This document shows, piece after piece, positions 44,550 to 53,915 of a stretch of 64,000 nt of DNA. The position numbers and the translations under genes were made by a program. Numbering within the stretch: the stretch's first letter is position 1; every line of letters starts with the position of its first letter. Origin of the DNA: an uncultured Erythrobacter sp. (GTDB lineage: Bacteria > Pseudomonadota > Alphaproteobacteria > Sphingomonadales > Sphingomonadaceae); NCBI GenBank assembly GCA_947488085.1, contig CANKYI010000001.1:372001-436000 (forward strand), written 5' to 3'. Under the pieces are notes generated by a model that saw only the letters and a program-made list of their open reading frames with translations, ran no database searches and was not told the DNA's origin.

Positions 44550-45560
44550 CTAGACTCCCACAACCGCCTGTTCGATTGCGCCAAAGATCGAGTGATTGTC
44601 GCCATCGCGCATCTCGATCTTCACCGTGTCACCGGGCGCCATGAAGCGTGTCTTGGCCTCACCATCGCGGATCGTCTCGATCATGCGGATCTCTGCGATG
44701 CAGCTATAGCCAGCGCCGCCATCAGCAACCGGTTTGCCGGGGCCACCATCGGCGCCTTTGTTCGAAACTGTGCCTGATCCAATGATCGTGCCAGCGCCCA
44801 GTGCGCGCGTCTTGGCGGCGTGAGCCACGAGTTGAGCCATTGAGAAGGTCGCATCAACGCCCGCCTGTGCGCGCCCAAACGGCTCTCCGTTATAGTCCAC
44901 CATTAGCGGCAGGTGGACCAAAGCATCCCGCCACGCATCGCCCAACTCATCGGGCGTCACTGCTACCGGTGAGAACGCGCTTGATGGCTTTGATTGGAAG
45001 AAGCCGAAGCCCTTGGCCAACTCGCCCGGGATCAGCCCCCGCAACGACACATCGTTCACCAGCATGATCAGCTTGATATGCGCGCCCGCATCCGCTGCGT
45101 TTACACCCATGGGCACATCGTCGGTAATGACCGCAATCTCGCCCTCCATATCGCATCCCCATGCCGTATCGCCCAGTGGGATGTCGGCGCGTGGGGGCAG
45201 GAACGTGTCGCTGCCGCCCTGATACATCAATGGATCGCTGTAGAAGCTCTCTGGCACCTTTGCGCCGCGGGCCTGCCGGACCAGTTCGACATGGTTGATA
45301 TAGGCGCTGCCGTCGGTCCATTGGTACGCACGCGGCAAGGGCGAGTGTGCCTGGCGCTCGTGAAACCGCTCACACGGGACCGTTTCATGCTCCACATCGC
45401 GGGCCAGCACTTCCAACTCAGGCGCAATCCGTTCCCAATTGTCCAGCGCCGCTTGCATTGTTGGCGCGATGTAGCCTGCCGCACAGCAGCGTGTGAGGTC
45501 CTTGGAGACGGCGACGAGCTTACCGTCGCGGGTGCCGTCATTCAGTGTGGCTAGCTTCAT
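44550..45560 (-). CDS. Fumarylacetoacetate hydrolase family protein
   Basis: A 336-residue hydrolase of the FAH superfamily, probably fumarylacetoacetate hydrolase, the last step of tyrosine/homogentisate catabolism, since it follows maleylacetoacetate isomerase by one base (TAACATG). Visible metal-binding elements are CDMEGEIAVITDD and LVNDVSLRG, with the substrate-side segment GFGFFQSKPSSAFSPVAVTPDELG, matching the short bacterial FAH form. The ATG at 45560 follows GGAG at about 10 bases; a longer frame overlapping the isomerase gene was rejected. Homogentisate dioxygenase and 4-hydroxyphenylpyruvate dioxygenase are not in the window. Confidence 0.88.
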   Translation of the reverse strand: MKLATLNDGTRDGKLVAVSKDLTRCCAAGYIAPTMQAALDNWERIAPELEVLARDVEHETVPCERFHERQAHSPLPRAYQWTDGSAYINHVELVRQARGAKVPESFYSDPLMYQGGSDTFLPPRADIPLGDTAWGCDMEGEIAVITDDVPMGVNAADAGAHIKLIMLVNDVSLRGLIPGELAKGFGFFQSKPSSAFSPVAVTPDELGDAWRDALVHLPLMVDYNGEPFGRAQAGVDATFSMAQLVAHAAKTRALGAGTIIGSGTVSNKGADGGPGKPVADGGAGYSCIAEIRMIETIRDGEAKTRFMAPGDTVKIEMRDGDNHSIFGAIEQAVVGV

Positions 45561-45561
45561 G

Positions 45562-46203
45562 TTAGGCGTTCTCCGGGCTGTCAGTTTGGTTATCAGGATG
45601 GGCACGCTGGAAGGCAGGCAGCGCAAGACACGCTGCCTCTATCCGAGTGATGCGCGGATGTAGGGTCAGGTCGTAGTGGAACCGGCGCGCGTTGTAGACT
45701 TGCGGTATCAACACGCATTCAAACACGCCCGGCGCATCGAACAGGAAGCTGCCTGTGCCCAACTGCTTCAACCGTGCTTCTACCGGGTCCAACGTGCGTT
45801 TGAGCCAATGGCGATACCAGTGGTCGATCACACGCTGCGAATGGCCCAGCGGGTCTTTGAGGTACTTGAGCACTTGCAGGTTCAATGGCGCATGCAGCTC
45901 TGTTGCAATCGCATAGCTCAACTCGCGCGCTGTGTAGCGGTCTTCGATGTCCGCCGGCATCAACGGAGCGTCTGGATAGGCTTCGTCGAGCCACTCTATC
46001 AGGGCCATCGATTGCGCGCGGTCGCGGCCATCGGCCTCTAACATCGGGACCGAACCGAATGGGTTGCGAGCGGTGAAGGTGTCACTCTTTTGCTCACCAT
46101 CGCGCAGGTTCACTGGCAGGTTCTCAAAGGCAATGCCTTTCAGCTGCAATGCGATGCGCAAGCGGTAGCTGGTTGAACTGCGGTAGTAGCCGTGGAGCTT
46201 CAT
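45562..46203 (-). CDS. maiA: Maleylacetoacetate isomerase (zeta-class GST)
   Basis: Converts 4-maleylacetoacetate to 4-fumarylacetoacetate using glutathione. The 213-residue protein carries the zeta-class signature SSTSYRLRIAL near the N-terminus, the thioredoxin-fold cis-Pro in NPFGSVPMLE, and the C-terminal VYNARRFHYDL. The ATG at 46203 follows GGAG at 9 bases; other in-frame Met codons up to 46236 are less well placed. It is followed directly by the FAH gene. The 177 bp between this start and the glutaryl-CoA dehydrogenase stop carries no gene I can support. Confidence 0.92.
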   Translation of the reverse strand: MKLHGYYRSSTSYRLRIALQLKGIAFENLPVNLRDGEQKSDTFTARNPFGSVPMLEADGRDRAQSMALIEWLDEAYPDAPLMPADIEDRYTARELSYAIATELHAPLNLQVLKYLKDPLGHSQRVIDHWYRHWLKRTLDPVEARLKQLGTGSFLFDAPGVFECVLIPQVYNARRFHYDLTLHPRITRIEAACLALPAFQRAHPDNQTDSPENA

Positions 46204-46380
46204 GTGATGGTCTCCAGTGTGAGACATGGACCGCATGTTACACGCTCTTGTAGGGAAAATGTCGCCCTATCCGCATACGCTGAAACATGTGCAGTTGAGA
46301 CAGAAGTTTCGATCATCACAGCATCTCCATACCGCGCAAGACGCGTGTAGGACAGCGGTCCATGGTCGCGAACTCCCCGC

Positions 46381-47598
46381 TCAACCAAAGGCCGCAATCC
46401 CCGTAACCGCTCGGCCCAAAATCAACGCATGGATATCGGCTGTGCCTTCATAGGTGTTCACCGTTTCAAGGTTCGCAGCATGGCGGATCACTTGATATTC
46501 CTCGGATATGCCATTGCCGCCATGCATGTCGCGCGCTTCGCGAGCGATCTGCAATGCCTTGCCCACATTGTTGCGCTTGACGACAGAGATCATGTCCGGG
46601 CTGAACCGCCCTTCATCCATCAGCTGACCCACGCGCAAGGACGCCTGCAGGCCTAACGCAATGTCGGTCAGCATATCTGCGAGCTTTTTCTGATACAGCT
46701 GTGTCGCAGCCAATGGCCGTCCGAACTGTTGCCGGTCCAGACCATATTGGCGCGCAGCATGCATACAGAATTCTGCGGCACCCAATGCGCCCCAACTGAT
46801 CCCGTAACGTGCGCGGTTGAGACAGCCAAACGGACCCTTCAACCCTTGAACATTAGGCAACAAGGCATCGGCGGGCAATTTTACCTCATCCATCATGATC
46901 ATGCCGGTGGTCGATGCACGCAACGACAATTTGCCTTCGATCTTTGGCGCAGACAGGCCCGTCATCCCTTTTTCCAAAACAAAGCCGCGAATGCCGCCGC
47001 CATGCTCCTCTGACTTTGCCCAAACGACAAAGACATCGGCAAAAGGAGAGTTGGAAATCCATGTCTTTGAGCCAGAGATGACATAGCCATCGCCGTCACG
47101 CTTCGCATAGGTTTTCATGCCCGCCGGATCGGAACCGGCATCTGGTTCGGTAAGGCCGAAACAGCCGATCAATTCGCCGCTGGACAAACCGGGTAGATAT
47201 TTGCGCCGCTGCTCTTCCGAGCCATAGGTATAGATGGGATGCATCACGAGGCTGGATTGAACACTCGCCATAGAACGGTATCCGCTATCGACCCGTTCAA
47301 TCTCGCGCGCGATCAGGCCATAAGAGACATAGGAGGCATCGGCACCGCCATATTCGGACGGAATGGTTGCGCCCAACAGGCCCGCTTGACCCATCAGTGG
47401 GAAGAGCTCTGGCGCGCTGACTTCTTCGCGATACGCTTCGATTACGCGCGGTTGCAGCTGGCTTTGCGCAAAGCCATGCGCGGCCTCGCGGATCATCCGT
47501 TCATCTTCGCTCAACTGACTGTCGAGATCGAAAGGGTCTTCCCAATTGAACGGGACTAGTCCTGCATTGGCGAGGTCGGCAGAGGCGGGGGCGTGCAC
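46381..47598 (-). CDS. gcdH: Glutaryl-CoA dehydrogenase
   Basis: FAD-dependent oxidative decarboxylation of glutaryl-CoA to crotonyl-CoA in lysine and tryptophan catabolism. The 405-residue protein matches the family closely: catalytic Glu384 in TYEGTADIH, the substrate-carboxylate Arg108 in [19 protein letters not shown], and the C-terminal [14 protein letters not shown] region. The GTG at 47598 is preferred because AGGAG lies 6 bases upstream and the following residues (HAPASADL) lead straight into the conserved FNWEDPFDL; an ATG at 47658 has no such site. No electron-transfer flavoprotein genes are nearby. Confidence 0.93.
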   Translation of the reverse strand: MHAPASADLANAGLVPFNWEDPFDLDSQLSEDERMIREAAHGFAQSQLQPRVIEAYREEVSAPELFPLMGQAGLLGATIPSEYGGADASYVSYGLIAREIERVDSGYRSMASVQSSLVMHPIYTYGSEEQRRKYLPGLSSGELIGCFGLTEPDAGSDPAGMKTYAKRDGDGYVISGSKTWISNSPFADVFVVWAKSEEHGGGIRGFVLEKGMTGLSAPKIEGKLSLRASTTGMIMMDEVKLPADALLPNVQGLKGPFGCLNRARYGISWGALGAAEFCMHAARQYGLDRQQFGRPLAATQLYQKKLADMLTDIALGLQASLRVGQLMDEGRFSPDMISVVKRNNVGKALQIAREARDMHGGNGISEEYQVIRHAANLETVNTYEGTADIHALILGRAVTGIAAFG

Positions 47599-47672
47599 TG
47601 GTTGCTCCTGAAACGTGTTTGCTTTTGCCGCTTTCGCAGGCTTGGGCAAACGCCGCAAGGACAGTGTCAGCT

Positions 47673-48077
47673 TTAGTCTTTCGCGGCCTCACACTCGTCC
47701 AACACATCGTTGACAGCTTTCAGCATATCAGCGGGCGGACACGGTTTCAGCAAGGTGACCGCAGTGGGGAAATGCGCTTTCACTTCCTCGCGGCTGTGGC
47801 GGCCAGAATGGAAAATGATCGGCACATTTTCCTCTGCCAACTTACGGGCCAGCGGAAAGACATTTCCATCGTCAAGCGAGATATCGAGGATCGCGAGTGC
47901 GGGCTTTTCCTTTTGAAACGCGAGCATCGCAGATGAGATACCGGCATGCGGCCCTTCGACCTCGAAACCTGCCTCTTCAACCGTGTCGCAAAGGTCAAAA
48001 GCAATGACCATTTCATCTTCTGCGACGAGCACTTTTCTCGCGTCTTTGCTGCTCACGACTCGTTCCTCACCGTCCAT
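47673..48077 (-). CDS. Single-domain response regulator
   Basis: A 134-residue receiver domain without an output domain. Acidic pocket Glu20-Asp21, phospho-acceptor Asp65 ([11 protein letters not shown]), Ser91 (FHSG) and Lys111 (LLKPCPP) are all present. Such stand-alone receivers act as phosphate shuttles or by protein contact. No histidine kinase lies next to it, so its partner is unknown. It is 75 bp upstream of gcdH in the same direction but probably unrelated to it. Confidence 0.9.
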   Translation of the reverse strand: MDGEERVVSSKDARKVLVAEDEMVIAFDLCDTVEEAGFEVEGPHAGISSAMLAFQKEKPALAILDISLDDGNVFPLARKLAEENVPIIFHSGRHSREEVKAHFPTAVTLLKPCPPADMLKAVNDVLDECEAAKD

Positions 48078-48130
48078 GACAATTACATTGCGCCATGTAA
48101 CACAGTTTTGACACTCACGTGTCGAGAAAC

Positions 48131-48700
48131 TTAACTATCTTGGCCGAATCTATCAGAAAAGCCAGTCTCATCGCCTGCGCTGAGTAGTTTGGCTTGCTCA
48201 ACCCATTGGTCGCGGGTGATGCGTCCGGCAAAGCGGCCAAGAGTGGCGTCAATGCGTTCCACATCGGTGTCGCTCCAGGCTGCGATCTGGTCGAACCGGG
48301 TGATCCCCTGTTCAGTGAGCATGGCAACGAGCTTGGGGCCGAGCCCTTTGATCTTGCGCAGATCGTCTGCCTCAGCGGTCGGCGCGGGCGCTGCTTCAGG
48401 TGGAGCGGGCGGAGGAGGCGTTGGAGCCGGTTCTGCAATAGGCTCAGGTTCTGCAATAGGCTCAGGTTCTGCAATTGGGGCAGGCGGAACTGTTGGGGCC
48501 TGCACGGCATTGGGCGCGTCGATCAGCGCCTGATTGCGTGCCGCAGGGGCCGCTCCTTCCTCGAGAACATCCTTCGCACCGCCTTCATCATCGATCACCC
48601 GCGCAGTGCGATTGGCGCGCAAGAACAGCCAAATCAAGAGTGCCAGGACGGCGATGCCGATGCCAATCAAGAGCATGAGTTGGTTTTGATCGAGTGCCAT
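48131..48700 (-). CDS. Membrane-anchored helix-hairpin-helix protein
   Basis: A 189-residue protein with one N-terminal transmembrane helix (about 8-28, MLLIGIGIAVLALLIWLFL), a low-complexity Ala/Pro/Glu linker (about 50-115) containing tandem EPEPIA units, and a C-terminal helix-hairpin-helix-like domain (DDLRKIKGLGPKLVAMLTEQGITRFDQIAAWSD). This domain is widespread in alphaproteobacteria as a predicted flap-endonuclease-like 5' nuclease, but DNA binding or catalysis has not been shown for such membrane forms. The ATG at 48700 follows AAGG at 6 bases. A terminator for the upstream VWA gene lies directly before it, so it is transcribed separately. Confidence 0.8.
   Translation of the reverse strand: MALDQNQLMLLIGIGIAVLALLIWLFLRANRTARVIDDEGGAKDVLEEGAAPAARNQALIDAPNAVQAPTVPPAPIAEPEPIAEPEPIAEPAPTPPPPAPPEAAPAPTAEADDLRKIKGLGPKLVAMLTEQGITRFDQIAAWSDTDVERIDATLGRFAGRITRDQWVEQAKLLSAGDETGFSDRFGQDS
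48429..48482 (-). repeat. 18-bp coding tandem repeat (EPEPIA)
   Basis: GGTTCTGCAATAGGCTCA occurs twice exactly (48429-48446, 48447-48464) and a third time with four or so changes (48465-48482), read on the + strand. On the coding strand it encodes Glu/Pro/Ile/Ala units in the linker of the helix-hairpin-helix protein. Confidence 0.85.
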
Positions 48701-48718
48701 AAAAAGCCTTGCAAATTG

Positions 48719-48757
48719 AAAAGACGCCCGAGCCTCTAGCAGGCCCGAGCGTCTTTT
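48719..48757 (-). terminator. Intrinsic terminator of the VWA lipoprotein gene
   Basis: A 17-bp imperfect stem begins AAAAGACGC and ends GCGTCTTTT, with two internal mismatches and a short TAGC-type loop. It lies 32 bp after the VWA stop (48789) and just before the helix-hairpin-helix gene. The A/T flanks on both sides could make it work in either direction. Confidence 0.8.
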
Positions 48758-48788
48758 CAAAAGCACTCGATTATGGGTTTAGCGAGAC

Positions 48789-50522
48789 TTATCCGCCAGT
48801 GCGTGTTTCAGCGCGTGAAGGCGGTTGCATACCGGCAGCAAGCGCGTTCAGCTCAAGGAATTCCTGACGCCAGAAATTGGTCTGACTTCCGGCAAGGTTG
48901 CCAATGTCATCATGGGTGTAGCCCATCATCAGCTCATCCCCGCGCAGCAATTGCCCAAATGCGGCAACCGATGCGGCAAAGGCAAAGTCGCCTTGCGGAT
49001 TGCTGGCATTCATAAAGGATTGACCCATCACAACCCGCTCAATCAGGCGTGAGGTGTCGCCATCCGGCAGTTTGTAACGCAGCTTCACGTGAGCGGCCTC
49101 AGTCATCCGACGCATGGCTTCGGTCGATGGAGCATCCTCATACCGGCGCTGTGAGATCCAGCCTTGAGTGCCTGCGGGGACGACTTCGTAAATCGCCGTC
49201 ACCTGATGTCCGGCACCAATGTCGCCTGCATCAACCGCATCGTTGTTGAAGTCCTCTTCGCGCAAAGCCCGGTTTTCGTAACCGACCAAGCGGTATTGGC
49301 TGATAACAGCGGGGTTGAATTCAACCTGGATTTTGACGTCCTTGGCAATGGTGAACAAGGTCGCGCCCATCTCATCACCCAACACCTTTTTCGCTTCCAA
49401 GGCGCTGTCGATATAGGCGTAATTGCCATTACCGTGATTGGCGATCTGCTCCATCATCGCTTCGTTATAATTGCCCTGACCAAAGCCGAGCGTGGTGAGC
49501 GTAATCCCCCGGTCGCGGTTGGTTTCGATCATTTCAACCAGAGCATCCTGATCCGACACGCCGACATTGAAATCACCGTCAGTGGCAAGGATCACGCGGT
49601 TCACGCCGCCTTCGATGAAATTGTCTTCGGCAATGTTGTAGGCGAGTTGAATGCCAGCGCCGCCAGCGGTCGATCCGCCTGCACGCAGCTCATTCAAAGC
49701 GCGGCGAATGGCACGGGTGTCGTTGGTTGGCTCCAAAACAAGGCCAGCGGCACCAGCATAAACGACGATTGAAACCTTATCCTGCTCGCTCAATTCGCCT
49801 GCCAGACCCGATAGAGCCGAGCGCACCAATGGAAGCTTGTCCGGGCTGCCCATGGAGCCCGATACATCCATCAGGAACACCAGGTTCGCAGGGGGGCGCT
49901 CGTCGCGCTCAATATCATAGCCGCGCAGGCCAATGCGCATTAGATATGTGTTTTCGTTCCACGGACTGCGCGCGACATCGGTGTTGACGGTGAAGGGTGT
50001 TTCGCGGCTGGCTGGCGCGTCGTAATCATAGCGGAAATAGTTGATCATCTCCTCGGTCCGAACGGCAGCAGAGGGGGGCATCTGCCCCTGGTTAAGGAAC
50101 CGGCGGGTGTTCGAATAGGCGCCCGTATCCACGTCGACGCTAAATGTGCTGACGGGATCGGCACTGGTCAGTTTGACTGGTGAGACTTCCTCACCATCAT
50201 ATTGCTCGCGGCCCGGGTCAGACGGAACGTAGACCGGCGGGACGATGTAGCCGGGCCGAGAGGTTCCGCGCACCGCGCCAGTGCGATTTCGAAAAGTCTG
50301 AGGGTTGGCGATCCGCGACCCGGTGACGACCACAGAATCTGCCTCAGCCATCACTGGCGCTGCTTGCGGCGGTGGAGGTGGTGGCGGTGGAGGAGGCGGT
50401 GGCGGCGCAACCGCGACATCACCAGGCGCTTTGTTACTGGTCGCCAAATTGCCCGCTTGATCAGCACAGCCTGCAATGACCAAACCCAGTGCAAAGACAC
50501 CCGTTATCTTCAATCCACGCAT
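48789..50522 (-). CDS. VWA-domain lipoprotein (YfbK-like) with TonB-receptor-like motif
   Basis: A 577-residue lipoprotein (lipobox VIAGC, Cys19) with four visible parts. A poly-proline run of about 13 residues lies near position 50. A short segment ADSVVVTGSRIANP follows; this is the motif found at the N-terminus of mature sphingomonad TonB-dependent receptors. A YfbK-type N-terminal domain (SPVKLTSADPVSTFSVDVDTGAYSNTRRFL) comes next. A von Willebrand factor A domain has the MIDAS motif FLMDVSGSMGS and later ILATDGDFNVG, followed by the DUF3520-like C-terminus. Likely an outer-membrane or periplasmic protein-binding factor. The ATG at 50522 follows AAGGGG at 8 bases. Confidence 0.9.
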   Translation of the reverse strand: MRGLKITGVFALGLVIAGCADQAGNLATSNKAPGDVAVAPPPPPPPPPPPPPQAAPVMAEADSVVVTGSRIANPQTFRNRTGAVRGTSRPGYIVPPVYVPSDPGREQYDGEEVSPVKLTSADPVSTFSVDVDTGAYSNTRRFLNQGQMPPSAAVRTEEMINYFRYDYDAPASRETPFTVNTDVARSPWNENTYLMRIGLRGYDIERDERPPANLVFLMDVSGSMGSPDKLPLVRSALSGLAGELSEQDKVSIVVYAGAAGLVLEPTNDTRAIRRALNELRAGGSTAGGAGIQLAYNIAEDNFIEGGVNRVILATDGDFNVGVSDQDALVEMIETNRDRGITLTTLGFGQGNYNEAMMEQIANHGNGNYAYIDSALEAKKVLGDEMGATLFTIAKDVKIQVEFNPAVISQYRLVGYENRALREEDFNNDAVDAGDIGAGHQVTAIYEVVPAGTQGWISQRRYEDAPSTEAMRRMTEAAHVKLRYKLPDGDTSRLIERVVMGQSFMNASNPQGDFAFAASVAAFGQLLRGDELMMGYTHDDIGNLAGSQTNFWRQEFLELNALAAGMQPPSRAETRTGG

Positions 50523-50646
50523 TTGAAGTCCCCTTATTGACCCTGTGACCAAAACTCACGTCATGCGCGTGAATTGCGGCTGAACACCGTTGTAAGGGTC
50601 GTGAAATGCATTTTTGGAACAGTGGCTTAATGCGAAAATTTAAGGA

Positions 50647-51333
50647 TCAATACGATCCGACAACCAATCCATTGCACAGCACTTCATGTGTGTTCACATC
50701 GATCATATGACCGCCTGAGCACTCGCTATCGCCCCAGCTCGACTCGCCGCTTAATATACGCAAAAGAGCGACCGAACCGATCGTTACTATACTGCCAATC
50801 AGCATTGCGTCTCGCTCGGCTCCCGTCATTGGACGGCTGCGTTGCTGACCTCTCATCCGGGCTATGCTCGCTTGCACGTCGGCCTCCAATTCGGCGAAGG
50901 TTTTTTCAGGCGGCAATCGCGCCAGATAGACGCCTGCGATTTCTGATCCGCCGCGATAAGCCAGCCGATACATCTGGCGAGGCTGACTAACCAATCGTGT
51001 GTTGAGAACCTGATTGGCGCGGCCCCATTGGAACATGATGCGCGGATTGTTTTGATCGGCTTGAAACGCGCGGGCGCAATAGAGATAGGCGCTGAGTGCA
51101 TCGATATCGCTATCGCGGGCAACGCCGTCGACCCCATCGGGTTTAAGCGGGTCAAGCGGATGGGATGCATATTGGTCGCAGGCGGTGATGAGCTGCTCAC
51201 CGCTTAACGCTTGATAGGCGGGGTCGCTGTATTCGCTGACCGGGGGGTATTGTGCTGCCGCCGGGGCTGCGCTCGCAAAGCCGAAAGTTAGCAAAGTCGC
51301 AGCAGCAATTCGTCCTACAATCGCAATGCCCAC
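50647..51333 (-). CDS. Hypothetical exported protein
   Basis: A 228-residue protein with a signal peptide (cleavage near APAAA|QYP, residue 27). The middle region (ITACDQYASHPLDPLKPDGVDG... ALSAYLYCARAFQADQNNPRIMFQWGRANQVL) looks like degenerate TPR/Sel1-type helices with two cysteines. A hydrophobic segment lies near the C-terminus (MLIGSIVTIGSVALLRIL), and the protein ends in a Cys-containing tail (GDSECSGGHMIDVNTHEVLCNGLVVGSY). No known function. It lies 15 bp after the flippase stop in the same direction, so it may be cotranscribed with the flippase-gpsA-tsaD group. Confidence 0.75.
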   Translation of the reverse strand: MGIAIVGRIAAATLLTFGFASAAPAAAQYPPVSEYSDPAYQALSGEQLITACDQYASHPLDPLKPDGVDGVARDSDIDALSAYLYCARAFQADQNNPRIMFQWGRANQVLNTRLVSQPRQMYRLAYRGGSEIAGVYLARLPPEKTFAELEADVQASIARMRGQQRSRPMTGAERDAMLIGSIVTIGSVALLRILSGESSWGDSECSGGHMIDVNTHEVLCNGLVVGSY

Positions 51334-51348
51334 AACCTTTGCCCCTAG

Positions 51349-52917
51349 CTAGCCAGTCTTTGTCGCTTCACTTGTATCATCTTTGGCCGCAGGCACCACA
51401 TTTTTGCGGAACAGCACTTTGTCTTCCTCGCCAAAACCGCGTTTCCAAATCACCCACAGATAGACTGCGAGGATGGCCGGGCCTCCGAACACGATCTCCA
51501 TCCATTCCGGCAGGAAAGTGGCAGCATAACCAACCACCACAGCCGGTGCCGCGGCATAGACAAGTGCCCAACGCCAATTGGAAACGGGTGCTTTCAACAA
51601 GGTTTTGAGAACGATCGATTTGACCAGGCTCGATACGCCCAGCGCCACAAACAATGCTGTCGCAGCGCCAGCGGCTTGAAATCCTTCGCCGTAATTGAGG
51701 TGTTGCGCGAGCAAGATGAAACCGACCGTCAGCGCGGCTTGCAAGGTGATCACGCCGACAGAGATCAACAGGTTCCGTTTGCGCGCAATATAGACCAGCA
51801 CCCCTTCGGAAACGACCGCCATCGATGCGATCACTTCGGCGGCGAGCAATATCGCAAGCGCACCTGTGCCGCCGACAATCGCTGGCCCGCCCAATCCCAT
51901 GACCGCCTCTCCCGGAATGGCGAGCATTAGGGCGATCCCAAACTGGAGTGCGATGATCCAAAATCCGACTTGTCGCACTTGGGCGGCGATGGCTTCCATG
52001 TTGCCGATTTTCAGGTTCTTGGTGATGACCGGAGAGAGGATAGGTTCGAAACTGGTTTTCAGTTTTTGAGGCAGGCTCACGACTTCCTTGGCGAACCAAT
52101 AAATCCCGACTGTGCCTGCCGATGTGAATTGTCCAAGCAAGAACACATCGAGCAATCGCGTGCCGCGTTCGATCACGTCAGCGCCGATTAGTGGCAGGGC
52201 GCGCGCCGTCATTTTGCCGAGGTAGCGCGGGCGGGGACGCCAGCCTTTGGGCAAGCCATAGGTTTTGAGAAATGACCAAAGTGCGGTGAACAAAGCAGCG
52301 TATATCGACGCAAGGAAGGCTAGCGAAATACCACCTGCGGCAAGGGCTGGTACGAAGAACAAGCCCGCGACGAGGATTGATTTGGTCCACGGTTCCACCA
52401 CGGCACGGGCACGCACAGTGGTTGCAATATCATAGCGATAAGCCTGCGCTGCGAGCAAAATTTCCGTCAGCGCAAAGGCCGGGATCGCAGCGATCATCCA
52501 CATGTCAAATTCGCTGTTCGTGCCGCTTGGAAAGATGATCACCGGAAAGGCAACCAACACAGCGCAAGCGATAAGCGAAAAGACGAGCGATGTGAGCAAC
52601 CCATCAAAGACCAGGTTTGCAGGCGATGCCTCATGATCCTCCGCACCATCTGTCAGACGCTGCGCAAGCCCACGTTTTTCGCCCAATGCGCAGATAAGCG
52701 CAAAGATTTCTATGACGACAAAGGCGGCCGCAAAACGGCCCATTTCATCGACGCCGTAAAAACGAAATCCGACAAACAGAAACGGGATGCCGCCCAGCAA
52801 TCGCAGGATAAAGCCTAGCGTGTTGGTGCGGCCCCCTTTTGCAAGGGTCGCCATATCATCACCGCCCTTATCGGGTCGCAGTGGTGGCGCATCAGGAGGA
52901 GTGGCTGCGTTGCTCAT
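51349..52917 (-). CDS. Polysaccharide/lipid-linked oligosaccharide flippase (MOP superfamily)
   Basis: A 522-residue polytopic inner-membrane protein with about 14 hydrophobic segments, matching the polysaccharide-transport / Wzx branch of the multidrug-oligosaccharidyl-lipid-polysaccharide superfamily. It would flip undecaprenol-linked oligosaccharides for surface polysaccharide assembly. The ATG at 52917 overlaps the gpsA stop by one base (TGATG), so translation is coupled. No glycosyltransferases are adjacent, so the substrate is unknown. Confidence 0.85.
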   Translation of the reverse strand: MSNAATPPDAPPLRPDKGGDDMATLAKGGRTNTLGFILRLLGGIPFLFVGFRFYGVDEMGRFAAAFVVIEIFALICALGEKRGLAQRLTDGAEDHEASPANLVFDGLLTSLVFSLIACAVLVAFPVIIFPSGTNSEFDMWMIAAIPAFALTEILLAAQAYRYDIATTVRARAVVEPWTKSILVAGLFFVPALAAGGISLAFLASIYAALFTALWSFLKTYGLPKGWRPRPRYLGKMTARALPLIGADVIERGTRLLDVFLLGQFTSAGTVGIYWFAKEVVSLPQKLKTSFEPILSPVITKNLKIGNMEAIAAQVRQVGFWIIALQFGIALMLAIPGEAVMGLGGPAIVGGTGALAILLAAEVIASMAVVSEGVLVYIARKRNLLISVGVITLQAALTVGFILLAQHLNYGEGFQAAGAATALFVALGVSSLVKSIVLKTLLKAPVSNWRWALVYAAAPAVVVGYAATFLPEWMEIVFGGPAILAVYLWVIWKRGFGEEDKVLFRKNVVPAAKDDTSEATKTG

Positions 52918-53915
52918 CAACCGCCGGTTTGTTCAGCCTTTAACGGTCGGGCCAGCAATTCGGCGACCACTTTGCGTGGGGAGTCTCCGCCAAGGATGGT
53001 GTTCACCGCAGTAACAATCGGCATGGCGAGCCCGCGTTTATCAGCCAGTTCTGCGAGCACCGGCGCAGTGTGCGCACCTTCGGCCACAGTGGTCCGGTCG
53101 GACATTAATTCGGCTGCGCTTGCACCTTCGCCCAATGCTTTACCGAGAGAGAAATTGCGGCTGGAAGTGGAGGAGCAGGTGAGCACCAGATCGCCAAGAC
53201 CGCACAGTCCGCTGAGTGTCTCTGCACGCGCTCCCAATGCCTCACCAAAGCGCAACATCTCGGCATATCCGCGTGCGATAAGAGCCGCGCGAGCATTCTG
53301 ACCCAGCGCCAATCCCTCAACCACGCCGCACGCAATCGCGAGGACATTCTTGATCGATCCGCCAACTTCGGCGCCGGTCACATCGTCGGAATAATAGGGC
53401 CGGAATGCTGGCCGGGCGATGGCGGGCGAAAGGCGTTCCCATTGATCGCGGCCGCCTTCGCAGGCCAGTGTAACAGCTGTAGGCAGGCCGCTTGCGACTT
53501 CATGCGCGAATGTGGGGCCCGATAGGACTGCAACAGCGCTGCCGGGGGAAGCGGCGCGGGCGACATCGTTCATTAAGCGTCCGGTGCCGGCTTCAATACC
53601 CTTAGAGCAAAGCACAAGGTCACGTGGTGGCGTTTCAAGGCCTTGCAAAACCTTACCCAAAACCTGAGCCGGGGTGACGACCAGTGCGGTCTCGATCTGC
53701 GTAAATTCGCCTAGGTTGCCGGTGGCGCGGATATTGGGCGACAGCTCAGCGCTGGGCAGAAATTGCGAGTTGCGGTGGTTGGTGTTGATTACCTCGACCA
53801 CGTCGGGTTCGAAAGCCCAAAGAACCACTTCGCGGCCATCGCTGGCAAGCATCTGAGCTAGTGCTGTGCCCCAAGCTCCCGCGCCAATCACGCCGACTGT
53901 TTCAGGTGTGCTCAT
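52917..53915 (-). CDS. gpsA: NAD(P)H-dependent glycerol-3-phosphate dehydrogenase
   Basis: Reduces dihydroxyacetone phosphate to sn-glycerol-3-phosphate for phospholipid synthesis. The 332-residue protein has the N-terminal Rossmann motif [13 protein letters not shown], the substrate-site [18 protein letters not shown], the catalytic Lys in [14 protein letters not shown], and [19 protein letters not shown]. The start overlaps the tsaD stop by four bases (ATGA) and the stop overlaps the flippase start. Confidence 0.96.
   Translation of the reverse strand: MSTPETVGVIGAGAWGTALAQMLASDGREVVLWAFEPDVVEVINTNHRNSQFLPSAELSPNIRATGNLGEFTQIETALVVTPAQVLGKVLQGLETPPRDLVLCSKGIEAGTGRLMNDVARAASPGSAVAVLSGPTFAHEVASGLPTAVTLACEGGRDQWERLSPAIARPAFRPYYSDDVTGAEVGGSIKNVLAIACGVVEGLALGQNARAALIARGYAEMLRFGEALGARAETLSGLCGLGDLVLTCSSTSSRNFSLGKALGEGASAAELMSDRTTVAEGAHTAPVLAELADKRGLAMPIVTAVNTILGGDSPRKVVAELLARPLKAEQTGG

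Noticed and set aside
46226-46453. Small plus-strand frame between maiA and gcdH
   Set aside because: It overlaps the gcdH 3' end and shows no domain or start signal; the gap appears empty.
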